A program made the translations under genes and the position numbers. Source: Lachnospiraceae bacterium (GTDB lineage Bacteria; Bacillota; Clostridia; Lachnospirales; Lachnospiraceae). Taken from it: a stretch of 64,000 nucleotides of DNA. Below, in pieces: positions 8,592 to 16,092 of this stretch (position 1 is the first letter of the stretch; every line of letters starts with the position of its first letter). Under the pieces are notes generated by a model, which made no database searches, was not told the DNA's origin, and saw only the letters and a program-made list of their open reading frames with translations. The DNA lies in assembly GCA_024699325.1 (NCBI GenBank), contig JAILPS010000054.1:57051-121050 (forward strand). Reading direction: 5' to 3'.

Positions 8592-9497
8592 ATGATTTAC
8601 ACAGTAACATTTAACCCTGCAATCGACTACATCGTGAGACTGGACAAACCACTGCTGCCGGGCATGACAAACAGAAGTGCATCTGAGGACTGTTTTTTTG
8701 GCGGCAAGGGCATAAACGTGTCCAGAGTGCTTAAGAATCTGGGCATCGAGAGCACCGCGCTTGGCTTTGCAGCGGGCTTCACGGGGGACGCCATCATAAG
8801 AAGTATTGTGGATGAGGGGGTAATCGCCGATTTTATTATGCTTCCTGAGGGGATGTCCAGAATCAACGTGAAGATCAAGTCAACCCAGGAGACGGAGATT
8901 AACGCCCAGGGCCCCAGAATCAGTACGGAGGCGCTTGATAAGCTTTTAGAAAAGCTTGACGCGCTTAGGGCGGGGGATACGCTGGTGCTCGCGGGAAGTA
9001 TTCCAGGCTCCCTTCCTGACAATGTCTACGAGATAATCCTGGACAGGCTTAAGGACAGGGGAGTTATGTTTGTGGTTGACGCCACGAAGGATCTTCTTCT
9101 AAAAGTTTTAAAATTCCATCCCTTCCTCATAAAGCCCAACAACCACGAGCTTGGAGAGATGTTTGGCGTGGAGCTTAAAACGGACGAGGAGATAGAGGCG
9201 TACGCCGGGAAGCTTCAGCAGATGGGCGCTAGAAATGTTTTGGTCAGCATGGCAGGTGACGGCGCGATGTTAATCACAGAGAAGGGCGACAGATACCGCG
9301 TGGGAGTGCCGAAGGGAGTTGTCAAAAACTCTGTGGGAGCAGGGGATTCCATGGTGGCAGGCTTTATTGCAGGCTACATGGAGACCGGAGATTACAGGGT
9401 GGCTCTGAACATGGGAACAGCGGCGGGAAGCGCCACAGCATTTTCAGATGACCTAGCCACAGGAGAGTTAATAAGAAGTATTTATGAGACACTGTAG
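8592..9497 (+). CDS. fruK: 1-phosphofructokinase
   Basis: Converts fructose-1-phosphate, the product of FruA, to fructose-1,6-bisphosphate with ATP. Seen: the PfkB-family N-terminus MIYTVTFNPAIDYIV, the GGKGINVSRVLKNLG sugar-binding motif, and the C-terminal NSVGAGDSMVAGFIAG with the catalytic Asp. An upstream in-frame GTG exists at 8586, but AGGAG at 8577-8581 is better spaced (10 bases) for the ATG at 8592, and the family begins at this Met. Confidence 0.95.
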   Translation: MIYTVTFNPAIDYIVRLDKPLLPGMTNRSASEDCFFGGKGINVSRVLKNLGIESTALGFAAGFTGDAIIRSIVDEGVIADFIMLPEGMSRINVKIKSTQETEINAQGPRISTEALDKLLEKLDALRAGDTLVLAGSIPGSLPDNVYEIILDRLKDRGVMFVVDATKDLLLKVLKFHPFLIKPNNHELGEMFGVELKTDEEIEAYAGKLQQMGARNVLVSMAGDGAMLITEKGDRYRVGVPKGVVKNSVGAGDSMVAGFIAGYMETGDYRVALNMGTAAGSATAFSDDLATGELIRSIYETL

Positions 9498-9577
9498 AAC
9501 GCGTTGTCAGTGTTTCAGGATATATATTTAAGTCACTAATCAACCTACCACATGCGAAATGCAGAAACGGAGGAACA

Positions 9578-11497
9578 ATGAAAATCACAGAGATACTTAG
9601 CACCAACGGTGTCAGCTTAAACCAGAAGGTGGCTGACCAGAGTGCAGCCATCGATCTGATGGTGGCGTTACACGACAAGGTTGGAAACTTAAGCGACAGA
9701 GAGGCCTACAAGAAGGCGATTTTGGAGCGCGAGGCCAAGGGTTCAACGGCGGTTGGCATGGGAATCGCAGTTCCACATGCGAAGACGGATGCAGTTAAGA
9801 AGGCGGGACTTGTGGCAATCACAGTTCCGGAGGGAGTTGACTATAAGTCCTTAGACGGTCAGCCAAGCAACCTCTTATTCATGATTGCGGCTCCCGGCAC
9901 AGGGGCGGACACACATCTTGAGGTCCTCTCAAAGCTCATGACCATGCTCATGGATCCGGCATTTACGAAGAAGCTCGTTGAGGCTAAGACGCCCGAGGAG
10001 TTTATAGCGTTAATCGATGAGCAGGAGGCGCAGAAGGATAAGAAGGAGGCGGCTAAGAGCGCGGCCACAGCGCCTAAGAAGGTTTCCCTGTTGGCAGTTA
10101 CAGCCTGCCCTACAGGCATCGCCCACACATACATGGCGGCTGAGGCGTTAGAGCAGAGCGCGACGGCAGGGGGCGTGTCCATCAAGGTTGAGACCGACGG
10201 CTCCGGCGGCGCTAAAAATGTTTTGACTGCAGCTGAGATTGCGGCAGCGGACGTGATAATTGTAGCCGCAGATAAGAATGTTGAGATGGGACGTTTTGAC
10301 GGCAAGAAGGTAATCAAGGCCTCCACAGCCGACGCCATCCACGGCGCAGACGAGCTGGTTAAGAGGGCCGTTTCAGGGGATGCTCAGGTTTACCACCATC
10401 AGGGCAGCGCGGCTTCAGAGACTAAGTACGAGGACAATGAGAGCGCAGGCCGCAAGGCATATAAGCACCTCATGAACGGAGTTTCACACATGCTTCCGTT
10501 CGTCATCGGCGGAGGAATCCTGATAGCCATAGCATTTCTGTTAGACGACTATTCAATCGACCCGAGCAACTTCGGCATGAACACCCCTGTGGCTGCCTGG
10601 TTTAAGACCATCGGCGGAACAGCATTTGGCTTCATGCTTCCTATCCTGGCAGGCTTCATAGCACAGAGTATCGCGGACCGCCCTGGCTTGGCAGTCGGTT
10701 TTGTCGGCGGAGCACTTGCAAGCACAGGCGCAACATTTGCAGCGCCGGGCGGAGATGTTCCTTCCGCATTCTTAGGTGCGTTGGTTGCAGGTTTTGCGGC
10801 AGGATACCTGGTTCTTGGCATGAGGAAGCTGTGCGATAAGCTTCCGGCAGCACTTGAGGGCATCAAGCCCGTGCTCATCTATCCGCTGTGCGGCATTCTT
10901 ATAATCGGCCTCATAATGTGCGCAATCAACCCAATCGTTGGAGCGTTAAATTCATGGATTACAGGCGTTTTGGAGGGCATGGGAACAGGCTCAATGCTTC
11001 TTCTCGGTCTCCTGCTCGGAGCTATGATGGCGACGGATATGGGAGGTCCGCTCAACAAGGCGGCATACGCGTTTGGTCTGGCAAGCTTAGCTAACCAGAA
11101 TGAGACAGGCTACATGATTATGGCAGCCATCATGGTAGGAGGTATGGTTCCTCCGGTAGCTATAGCGCTTGCGACAATCTTCTTCAAGAACAAATTCACA
11201 TCGGCTGAGAGAAAGTCAGGTCCTGTCAACTTCATCATGGGTCTGTGCTTCATCACAGAGGGCGCCATTCCATTTGCAGCGGCAGATCCTCTCCACGTAA
11301 TCCCTTCCCTCATGGTTGGTTCGGGAGTTGCAGGAGCGCTGTCCATGGTATTTAAGTGCACACTCATGGCTCCTCACGGCGGCATCTTCGTATTCCCTGT
11401 TGTGGGCAATGTTGTGATGTACCTTGTGGCACTTCTCATCGGCTCAGCAGTCGGATGCTTAATGCTTGGACTTTTAAAGAAAAATGTAGAACAGTAA
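9578..11497 (+). CDS. fruA: Fructose-specific PTS enzyme IIABC
   Basis: Imports fructose and phosphorylates it at C1. Domains in order: IIA (residues 1-150, phospho-His67 in GIAVPHAK), an Ala/Lys-rich linker (about 150-168), IIB (about 168-275, phospho-Cys177 in VTACPTGIAHTYMAAEAL) and membrane IIC (about 290-639). 639 residues is typical of the fused A-B-C form. It takes phosphate from HPr, encoded just downstream. The gap before it (80 bases) shows no terminator, so it is probably co-transcribed with fruR and fruK. Confidence 0.96.
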   Translation: MKITEILSTNGVSLNQKVADQSAAIDLMVALHDKVGNLSDREAYKKAILEREAKGSTAVGMGIAVPHAKTDAVKKAGLVAITVPEGVDYKSLDGQPSNLLFMIAAPGTGADTHLEVLSKLMTMLMDPAFTKKLVEAKTPEEFIALIDEQEAQKDKKEAAKSAATAPKKVSLLAVTACPTGIAHTYMAAEALEQSATAGGVSIKVETDGSGGAKNVLTAAEIAAADVIIVAADKNVEMGRFDGKKVIKASTADAIHGADELVKRAVSGDAQVYHHQGSAASETKYEDNESAGRKAYKHLMNGVSHMLPFVIGGGILIAIAFLLDDYSIDPSNFGMNTPVAAWFKTIGGTAFGFMLPILAGFIAQSIADRPGLAVGFVGGALASTGATFAAPGGDVPSAFLGALVAGFAAGYLVLGMRKLCDKLPAALEGIKPVLIYPLCGILIIGLIMCAINPIVGALNSWITGVLEGMGTGSMLLLGLLLGAMMATDMGGPLNKAAYAFGLASLANQNETGYMIMAAIMVGGMVPPVAIALATIFFKNKFTSAERKSGPVNFIMGLCFITEGAIPFAAADPLHVIPSLMVGSGVAGALSMVFKCTLMAPHGGIFVFPVVGNVVMYLVALLIGSAVGCLMLGLLKKNVEQ

Positions 11498-11539
11498 TAT
11501 ATTCCCCCACGGGGCAAAAAACAGAAGAGAGGTAAGGAT

Positions 11540-11803
11540 ATGGTATCTAAGAAAATGACGATTAAGAATGAGCAGGGCATGCACATGCGCCCGGCAAGTC
11601 TTCTCTCACAGAAGGCTACAGCATTTACATGTTCAGTTAAGATTAACTATAGCGGCAACAGCTATGACTGCAAGAGCATTATGTTCCTCATGGCAGCCTG
11701 CATCAAATGTGGTTCTGACATCGAGCTTGTTTGCGACGGACCTGACGAGGAGAAGGCGCTTAATGATATTTCAGAGTTTATCGAGTCAGGTATGGGCGAC
11801 TAG
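11540..11803 (+). CDS. ptsH: Phosphocarrier protein HPr
   Basis: Relays phosphate from enzyme I to EII proteins. Seen: His15 in GMHMRPAS and the regulatory Ser46 in CKSIMFLMAAC, so both the catalytic site and the HPr-kinase site used in carbon catabolite repression of Bacillota are present. 87 residues. This makes it a true HPr and not Crh, which lacks the His. The overlapping frame at 11568-11810 is a shadow. Good ribosome site (AGAGGTAAGG). Confidence 0.95.
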   Translation: MVSKKMTIKNEQGMHMRPASLLSQKATAFTCSVKINYSGNSYDCKSIMFLMAACIKCGSDIELVCDGPDEEKALNDISEFIESGMGD

Positions 11804-11828
11804 ATTTTGAATATTTTGGAGGTGACGT

Positions 11829-13535
11829 ATGTACAAGGGAATTGCGGCCTCGAGAGGAATCGGAATAGGAAGCATATGCCGTATCATAGAGCACGATCTC
11901 ACATTTGAGGCGAGACAGATTACAGACACGGCGGCGGAAAAACAGCGTTTTAGAGAAGCGGTCGAGGCGTTTGTCCAGGAGACAACCGCCATGGCAGCTG
12001 ATATACGAAAAAGAATAGGGCCGAAGGAGGCGGAGATACTTGAGGGCCACATCGTCATGATTATGGACCCCTCCATGTCAGGCGAGATGGAGAAAATGAT
12101 TGACGCAGGGCAGTGCGCAGAGACCGCGCTCACGGCTGTGTGTGACATGTTCTACGGCATGTTTTCCAGCATGAACGACGACATGATGCGCCAGCGCGCC
12201 TCAGACATAGCGGATGTCAAGGTCAGCGTATTGAAGAAGCTCTTAGGCATAGAGGATGTGGATATAAGCAAGGTGGCGCCGGGGACGGTTCTGGTGTGCA
12301 GGGATCTGACGCCGTCCATGACCTCGCAGATAGTTGGTGGCAACGTGGCCGGAATAATCACAGAGATCGGCGGCAAAACCTCCCACTCTGCAATCCTGGC
12401 CAGAGCGCTTGAGATACCGGCAGTATTGTCCGTGCCCGGCATCGTGGATGCCGTAAAAGATAAGGACACGGCAGTTATAGACGGAACGGAGGGCGAGGTT
12501 TACATAAACCCTGAAGGCGATATACTTGCAAGGTTTGTGTTAAAGCGCGAGGAGTTTATAAGAAAACAGGCCGAGCTAAACAGCTTTATCGGCAAAGAGA
12601 CGCTTACGGCGGACGGTCAGAAGGTGGAACTGTTTTGCAATATTGGAACACCGAAGGATGCCAGAAAGGCGCTTGAGTGCGACGGTGAGGGAATAGGACT
12701 CTTCCGCTCAGAGTTTCTGTTTATGGATAACACCAGGCTTCCCAGCGAGGATGAGCAGTACGAGGCCTACAGGGAGGCGGCCCAGATTATGGGCGGCAAA
12801 ACCGTGATTATAAGAACCCTCGATATCGGCGGAGACAAGGACATTCCATATCTGAAAATGCAGAAGGAGGACAATCCCTTCCTAGGCTACAGGGCAGTGA
12901 GATACTGTCTGGGAAACCCCGATATCTATAAAACACAGCTGAAGGCCATCTTAAGAGCGAGCGCCCACGGCCATGTTAAGATTATGATTCCATTAGTCAC
13001 AACAGTTGACGAGGTGAGAGGCGTTAAGAGTTTAGTGGAGGAGCTTAAGAAGGAGTTAGACGCTGAGGGCAAAGCCTACGACAAAAACATTCAGGTGGGC
13101 TGCATGATTGAGACGGCATCAGCGTCGCTGATCGCGGATCTTTTAGCGAAGGAGGCGGACTTCTTCTCCATAGGAACCAACGATCTGACGCAGTACACCA
13201 TGAGCGTGGACAGGGGCAATCCAAATGTTGCCTATCTGTATTCAGCATTTCAGCCGGCGGTACTGCGCTCAATCAAAAACATAATAGAGTGCGCAAACAA
13301 AGCGCACATTCCCGTGGGAATGTGCGGCGAGGCGGCGGCTGATCCGCTCATGATACCGCTTCTTATGGCTTTTGGGCTGGATGAATACAGCGTAAACCCT
13401 GTGCTGGTTTTGACTGCCAGATGCATAATCTCTAAGTGGACCAGGGCTGAGGCCTGCGAGCTGTCTGACAGAATTCTTGCCATGGACACGGAGGCAGAGA
13501 TAGTTGCGGCTCTGAAAATAGCGGCAAAAGAATAA
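11829..13535 (+). CDS. ptsI: Phosphoenolpyruvate-protein phosphotransferase (enzyme I)
   Basis: First enzyme of the PTS: autophosphorylates with PEP and passes phosphate to HPr. Seen: N-terminal HPr-binding domain, phospho-His186 in GGKTSHSAILARALEIPAVL, and the PEP-binding barrel with LFRSEFLFMD, IIRTLDIGGDKD, FFSIGTNDLTQYTM and the C-terminal active-site Cys in GMCGEAAADP. 568 residues is the normal length. Last gene of the fru locus, followed by a bidirectional terminator. Confidence 0.97.
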   Translation: MYKGIAASRGIGIGSICRIIEHDLTFEARQITDTAAEKQRFREAVEAFVQETTAMAADIRKRIGPKEAEILEGHIVMIMDPSMSGEMEKMIDAGQCAETALTAVCDMFYGMFSSMNDDMMRQRASDIADVKVSVLKKLLGIEDVDISKVAPGTVLVCRDLTPSMTSQIVGGNVAGIITEIGGKTSHSAILARALEIPAVLSVPGIVDAVKDKDTAVIDGTEGEVYINPEGDILARFVLKREEFIRKQAELNSFIGKETLTADGQKVELFCNIGTPKDARKALECDGEGIGLFRSEFLFMDNTRLPSEDEQYEAYREAAQIMGGKTVIIRTLDIGGDKDIPYLKMQKEDNPFLGYRAVRYCLGNPDIYKTQLKAILRASAHGHVKIMIPLVTTVDEVRGVKSLVEELKKELDAEGKAYDKNIQVGCMIETASASLIADLLAKEADFFSIGTNDLTQYTMSVDRGNPNVAYLYSAFQPAVLRSIKNIIECANKAHIPVGMCGEAAADPLMIPLLMAFGLDEYSVNPVLVLTARCIISKWTRAEACELSDRILAMDTEAEIVAALKIAAKE

Positions 13536-13547
13536 GCTTCACATAAG

Positions 13548-13575
13548 AAAACCGGGGCTGTACGGCCTCGGTTTT
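13548..13575. terminator. Bidirectional terminator between ptsI and the minus-strand GTPase operon
   Basis: AAAACCGGGGC (13548-13558) pairs with GCCTCGGTTTT (13565-13575), with one G-T pair, around a six-base loop. A-rich on one side and T-rich on the other, so it can serve both converging operons. Confidence 0.85.
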
Positions 13576-14506
13576 ATATTAGTGTTATGAATTCATTCTC
13601 TGCTGGCGCTGCTTCACTGAGCGCTGTCACCTTAAGGACGGGGACGTTGGTGCCGAGCTCCTCGTCGAAGTTGATACACACATCGCCGCTTACGCTGACC
13701 CAGGTTTTGTTTGGGATGGAGGCGCTGCCCGTGTAGTTGCAGGTTATGCCCGCGAAGGTCATGTCCGCCTCACAGCAGGTCATGATATATCTTCCCGCAA
13801 CAAACGCCTCGTCGCTTCCGGACTTAAGAGCGTAGGCTCTGGCGAGAAAATGCACGGTCTTGCCGATGTACATCTCGCAGCGCTCTACCGCGTCGATGCA
13901 GAACACCGCGAAGCCCTCGTCGTCCAAAAACAGCTCGTCTGCGTTTATGTCGTAGGGAAGGGTTTCGTCCGGGTCGAGCACAATATTTCCATAGCTTGCG
14001 TTAAATATGAAGCACGCGCCGCGGTTGATGGCTTTGATGTTTCTTGAGTAGCCCGCCAGCTCCTCCCGCAGATCGTCGCATCTGTTAAACAGCACAATCA
14101 CAGCATTTCGCACCTGCTCAGCCAAAAAAGAGCGGAGATTGTCGGAGTACAGCTTAAATGTGGTGGCGTCAAACACCGCAATCTCGGTCATGTTTGTCCA
14201 GTACCACGGAAACTCCACTGCCTTGCGGTTCCACAGACCGTTAAATTCTATGATTATTCGGTCGGGGTTGTGCTTAGCTTCAAGCCTCGTCAGGTTCTCG
14301 GCGTTAAAATCCGCCTCCTCGTCCATATAAACTATGTCCGTCTTGGTCCTGCTTAAAAGCAGCGGGTCATATTCCACCTCGCCCTCCTCACACACGATGA
14401 GGAGCGTTCTGCCCTCTATGGCAAACTTCTCCCGGGAGAGAAGCTCCTTAATGAAGGTCGTTTTGCCGGCCTCTAGGAATCCATTTACAAAAAATACTGC
14501 GCCCAT
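13574..14506 (-). CDS. COG0523-like GTP-binding protein, divergent
   Basis: A P-loop GTPase of the CobW/COG0523 group. Seen: Walker A GFLEAGKTTF (residues 9-18; the usual first Gly of GxGKT is Glu here), FNRCDDL as the NKxD-like base-specificity motif, and IIIEFNG in the switch region. It lacks the Cys-x-Cys-Cys metal motif that defines metallochaperone members, unlike its neighbour. 310 residues. The C-terminal part has a beta-rich segment and no obvious histidine-rich stretch. It starts six bases after the upstream GTPase ends, so it belongs to the rpmG operon. Role: probably metal homeostasis by context; not certain. Confidence 0.75.
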   Translation of the reverse strand: MGAVFFVNGFLEAGKTTFIKELLSREKFAIEGRTLLIVCEEGEVEYDPLLLSRTKTDIVYMDEEADFNAENLTRLEAKHNPDRIIIEFNGLWNRKAVEFPWYWTNMTEIAVFDATTFKLYSDNLRSFLAEQVRNAVIVLFNRCDDLREELAGYSRNIKAINRGACFIFNASYGNIVLDPDETLPYDINADELFLDDEGFAVFCIDAVERCEMYIGKTVHFLARAYALKSGSDEAFVAGRYIMTCCEADMTFAGITCNYTGSASIPNKTWVSVSGDVCINFDEELGTNVPVLKVTALSEAAPAENEFITLI

Positions 14507-14512
14507 ATCATT

Positions 14513-15616
14513 CTACCTTATGCACTCCAGAAGTCTCTTCTTAATGGCCTCGCTGTCATAACCGCGCCCGATAAACACAATCTGGTTCAATCTGTCGCCG
14601 TAGGTGGGGTCCCATTCATCCAAAACCTCCGGATAGTTGTCAAACACTTCCTGTCTGTCGTGATCGTCAAATGCGGCTACCCAGTTGGAAAATTCGTTCA
14701 CTGAGGCGTTTCGGCCGGCAGTCTGTGTGAGCTGAACGTGCACAGGGTCATCCTCAAACCATATATAACCCTTGCTTCGGATAATCTCCTTAGGGAAATC
14801 CTCAGCCATAAACTGCATGTACTTCTCGCGGTCAAACGGTTTTCTCTCCTCGAAAACGAAGGAGGTAATGCCGTATTCGTCGTCGCAGGTTAGCCCGGCC
14901 TCATCGCGTTTTAAAACCTTCTGGATGGTTGAGGAGTTCATAGCCTTATCGTAGTCGAACTTCCTGCCGTTTAGGATGCGGTCAGCATTTACCTTGCCCC
15001 TGATGCACTCTAAAAACTCGGCCTCCGGCTGGACGGCTCTTATGGCCTTCTTGACCTCAGCAATCTCTGACGGCTCTAACAGGTCGCATTTGTTAAGGAT
15101 TATCATATCACAAAACTCGATCTGTTCCAACACCAGATTGATGATGTCCGGATCCTCATCGTCGTCGGGCAGATTATCAAAATCCTGCAAAAATTCGCTG
15201 TAGATTCTGTCCACATCCACCACCGTCACGATGGAAGACACAAAAAATGGCGCCTTCTTGTTGAACTGTGCGTAGGCCAAAAAAGCCTCCGCGATGGAGG
15301 CCGGGTCACTTATGCCTGAAGCCTCCACAAATATCGCTTCGAGACCCGGGGTTTTAGACAATTCTATGATCTCCTTCATGAACTCGTCCCTAAGCGTACA
15401 GCAGATACAGCCGTTTGAAAGCTCCACCATTTTTGTGGTTTTGGTGCCCTGGGAGTTGTCAACGAGCCCCGCGTCAACATTTACCTCGCCCATGTCGTTT
15501 ACAACGACCGCTACGCGGCGCTTCTCCTGGGTGAGCAGCTCATTCAAAAGTGTGGTTTTGCCGGAACCTAAATACCCCGTGATCAAAACCACAGGAATCT
15601 TCTTAGCAAATCCCAT
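14513..15616 (-). CDS. COG0523-family GTPase, putative zinc chaperone
   Basis: Members (YciC, ZigA, ZNG1) use GTP to deliver zinc to client proteins. Seen: Walker A TGYLGSGKTTLLNELL (residues 13-28), the metal-binding motif GCICC with Cys70, Cys72 and Cys73, the G4 motif ILNKCDLLE, and a C-terminal CobW_C domain containing KGYIWFED. 367 residues. Its start overlaps the rpmG stop by one base (TAATG), a sign of translational coupling. Pairing with an L33 gene with a degenerate zinc ribbon strongly suggests zinc-limitation response. Metal specificity is inferred from context. Confidence 0.88.
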   Translation of the reverse strand: MGFAKKIPVVLITGYLGSGKTTLLNELLTQEKRRVAVVVNDMGEVNVDAGLVDNSQGTKTTKMVELSNGCICCTLRDEFMKEIIELSKTPGLEAIFVEASGISDPASIAEAFLAYAQFNKKAPFFVSSIVTVVDVDRIYSEFLQDFDNLPDDDEDPDIINLVLEQIEFCDMIILNKCDLLEPSEIAEVKKAIRAVQPEAEFLECIRGKVNADRILNGRKFDYDKAMNSSTIQKVLKRDEAGLTCDDEYGITSFVFEERKPFDREKYMQFMAEDFPKEIIRSKGYIWFEDDPVHVQLTQTAGRNASVNEFSNWVAAFDDHDRQEVFDNYPEVLDEWDPTYGDRLNQIVFIGRGYDSEAIKKRLLECIR

Positions 15617-15774
15617 TACTTAACCTCCCTGTGAAGCGTGTATTTCTGGAGTCTTGGACAGTATTTTTTGACCTCCATTCTCTCCGGGTGCAGCTTCTTA
15701 TTCTTAGTAAGAAAATAGTTCCTGTCGCCGCACTCTGTGCAGGCAAGTGTTATTTTAACTCTGTTAGATGCCAT
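15616..15774 (-). CDS. rpmG: 50S ribosomal protein L33, with three of four zinc-ribbon cysteines
   Basis: 52 residues, beginning [20 protein letters not shown]. The zinc-binding form of L33 has two Cys-x2-Cys pairs. Here the first pair (Cys12, Cys15) is intact but the second reads YCPRLQKYT: Cys39 is kept and the fourth position is Leu42. Bacillota often carry a zinc-free L33 paralog (with SPRL in this place) that is induced under zinc starvation by Zur; this copy looks intermediate. First gene of the operon with the zinc-chaperone-like GTPase. Preceded by GGAGG and by a promoter flanked by twin palindromes. Confidence 0.93.
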   Translation of the reverse strand: MASNRVKITLACTECGDRNYFLTKNKKLHPERMEVKKYCPRLQKYTLHREVK

Positions 15775-15803
15775 AATAAACCTCCGAAAAATGATATTTT
15801 AAT

Positions 15804-15869
15804 TGCAACACAGTTGCATATTATATCACAAGATGAGCGTTTGTCAACAACTTTTGCAAATGTGTTGCA
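15804..15869 (-). promoter_or_regulatory. rpmG promoter flanked by two TGCAA-N5-TTGCA palindromes
   Basis: On the minus strand, TTGACA (complement of 15842-15847), 16-bp spacer, TATAAT (complement of 15820-15825). Two 15-bp palindromes of the form TGCAA-N5-TTGCA lie at 15804-15818, just downstream of the -10, and 15855-15869, just upstream of the -35, centred 51 bp apart. The twin sites bracketing a consensus promoter look like operators of a dimeric repressor. A Zur-type regulator is the first guess from the gene content; the motif is not the classical Bacillus Zur box. Confidence 0.7.
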
Positions 15870-15888
15870 GAAGGGCGCTCGGTAGTAA

Positions 15889-15972
15889 GGCATTGACAGA
15901 GTTAATGTATTGTGTTAATATATATATATATATTGTGTATTAACGTTTGCTTATTCTGCAGTTGTCAATGCC
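15889..15972 (+). promoter_or_regulatory. Promoter of the LRR-ABC operon inside an inverted repeat
   Basis: TTGACA (15893-15898), 17-bp spacer, TAATAT (15916-15921). GGCATTGACA at 15889-15898 is repeated inverted at 15963-15972, so the -35 itself lies in one arm. Between the arms lies an AT-only run (about 15916-15935) and a second inner inverted pair (GTTAAT/ATTAAC). The leader from the start site to the gene at 16093 would be about 160 bases. Confidence 0.55.
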
Positions 15973-16092
15973 ATGAGTGGTAGTAGATTCGACTGATTTT
16001 TATAATTATACACAGTATCAGTTACCACATTAGTCACATTTAAGGTTTAAAAGATTATTAGCATTATTGTCAAAAGTATAAGGATTTTATTT

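Noticed and set aside
11568..11810. 80-residue frame overlapping ptsH
   Set aside because: It lies inside ptsH in another frame. HPr motifs in the first frame are unmistakable.
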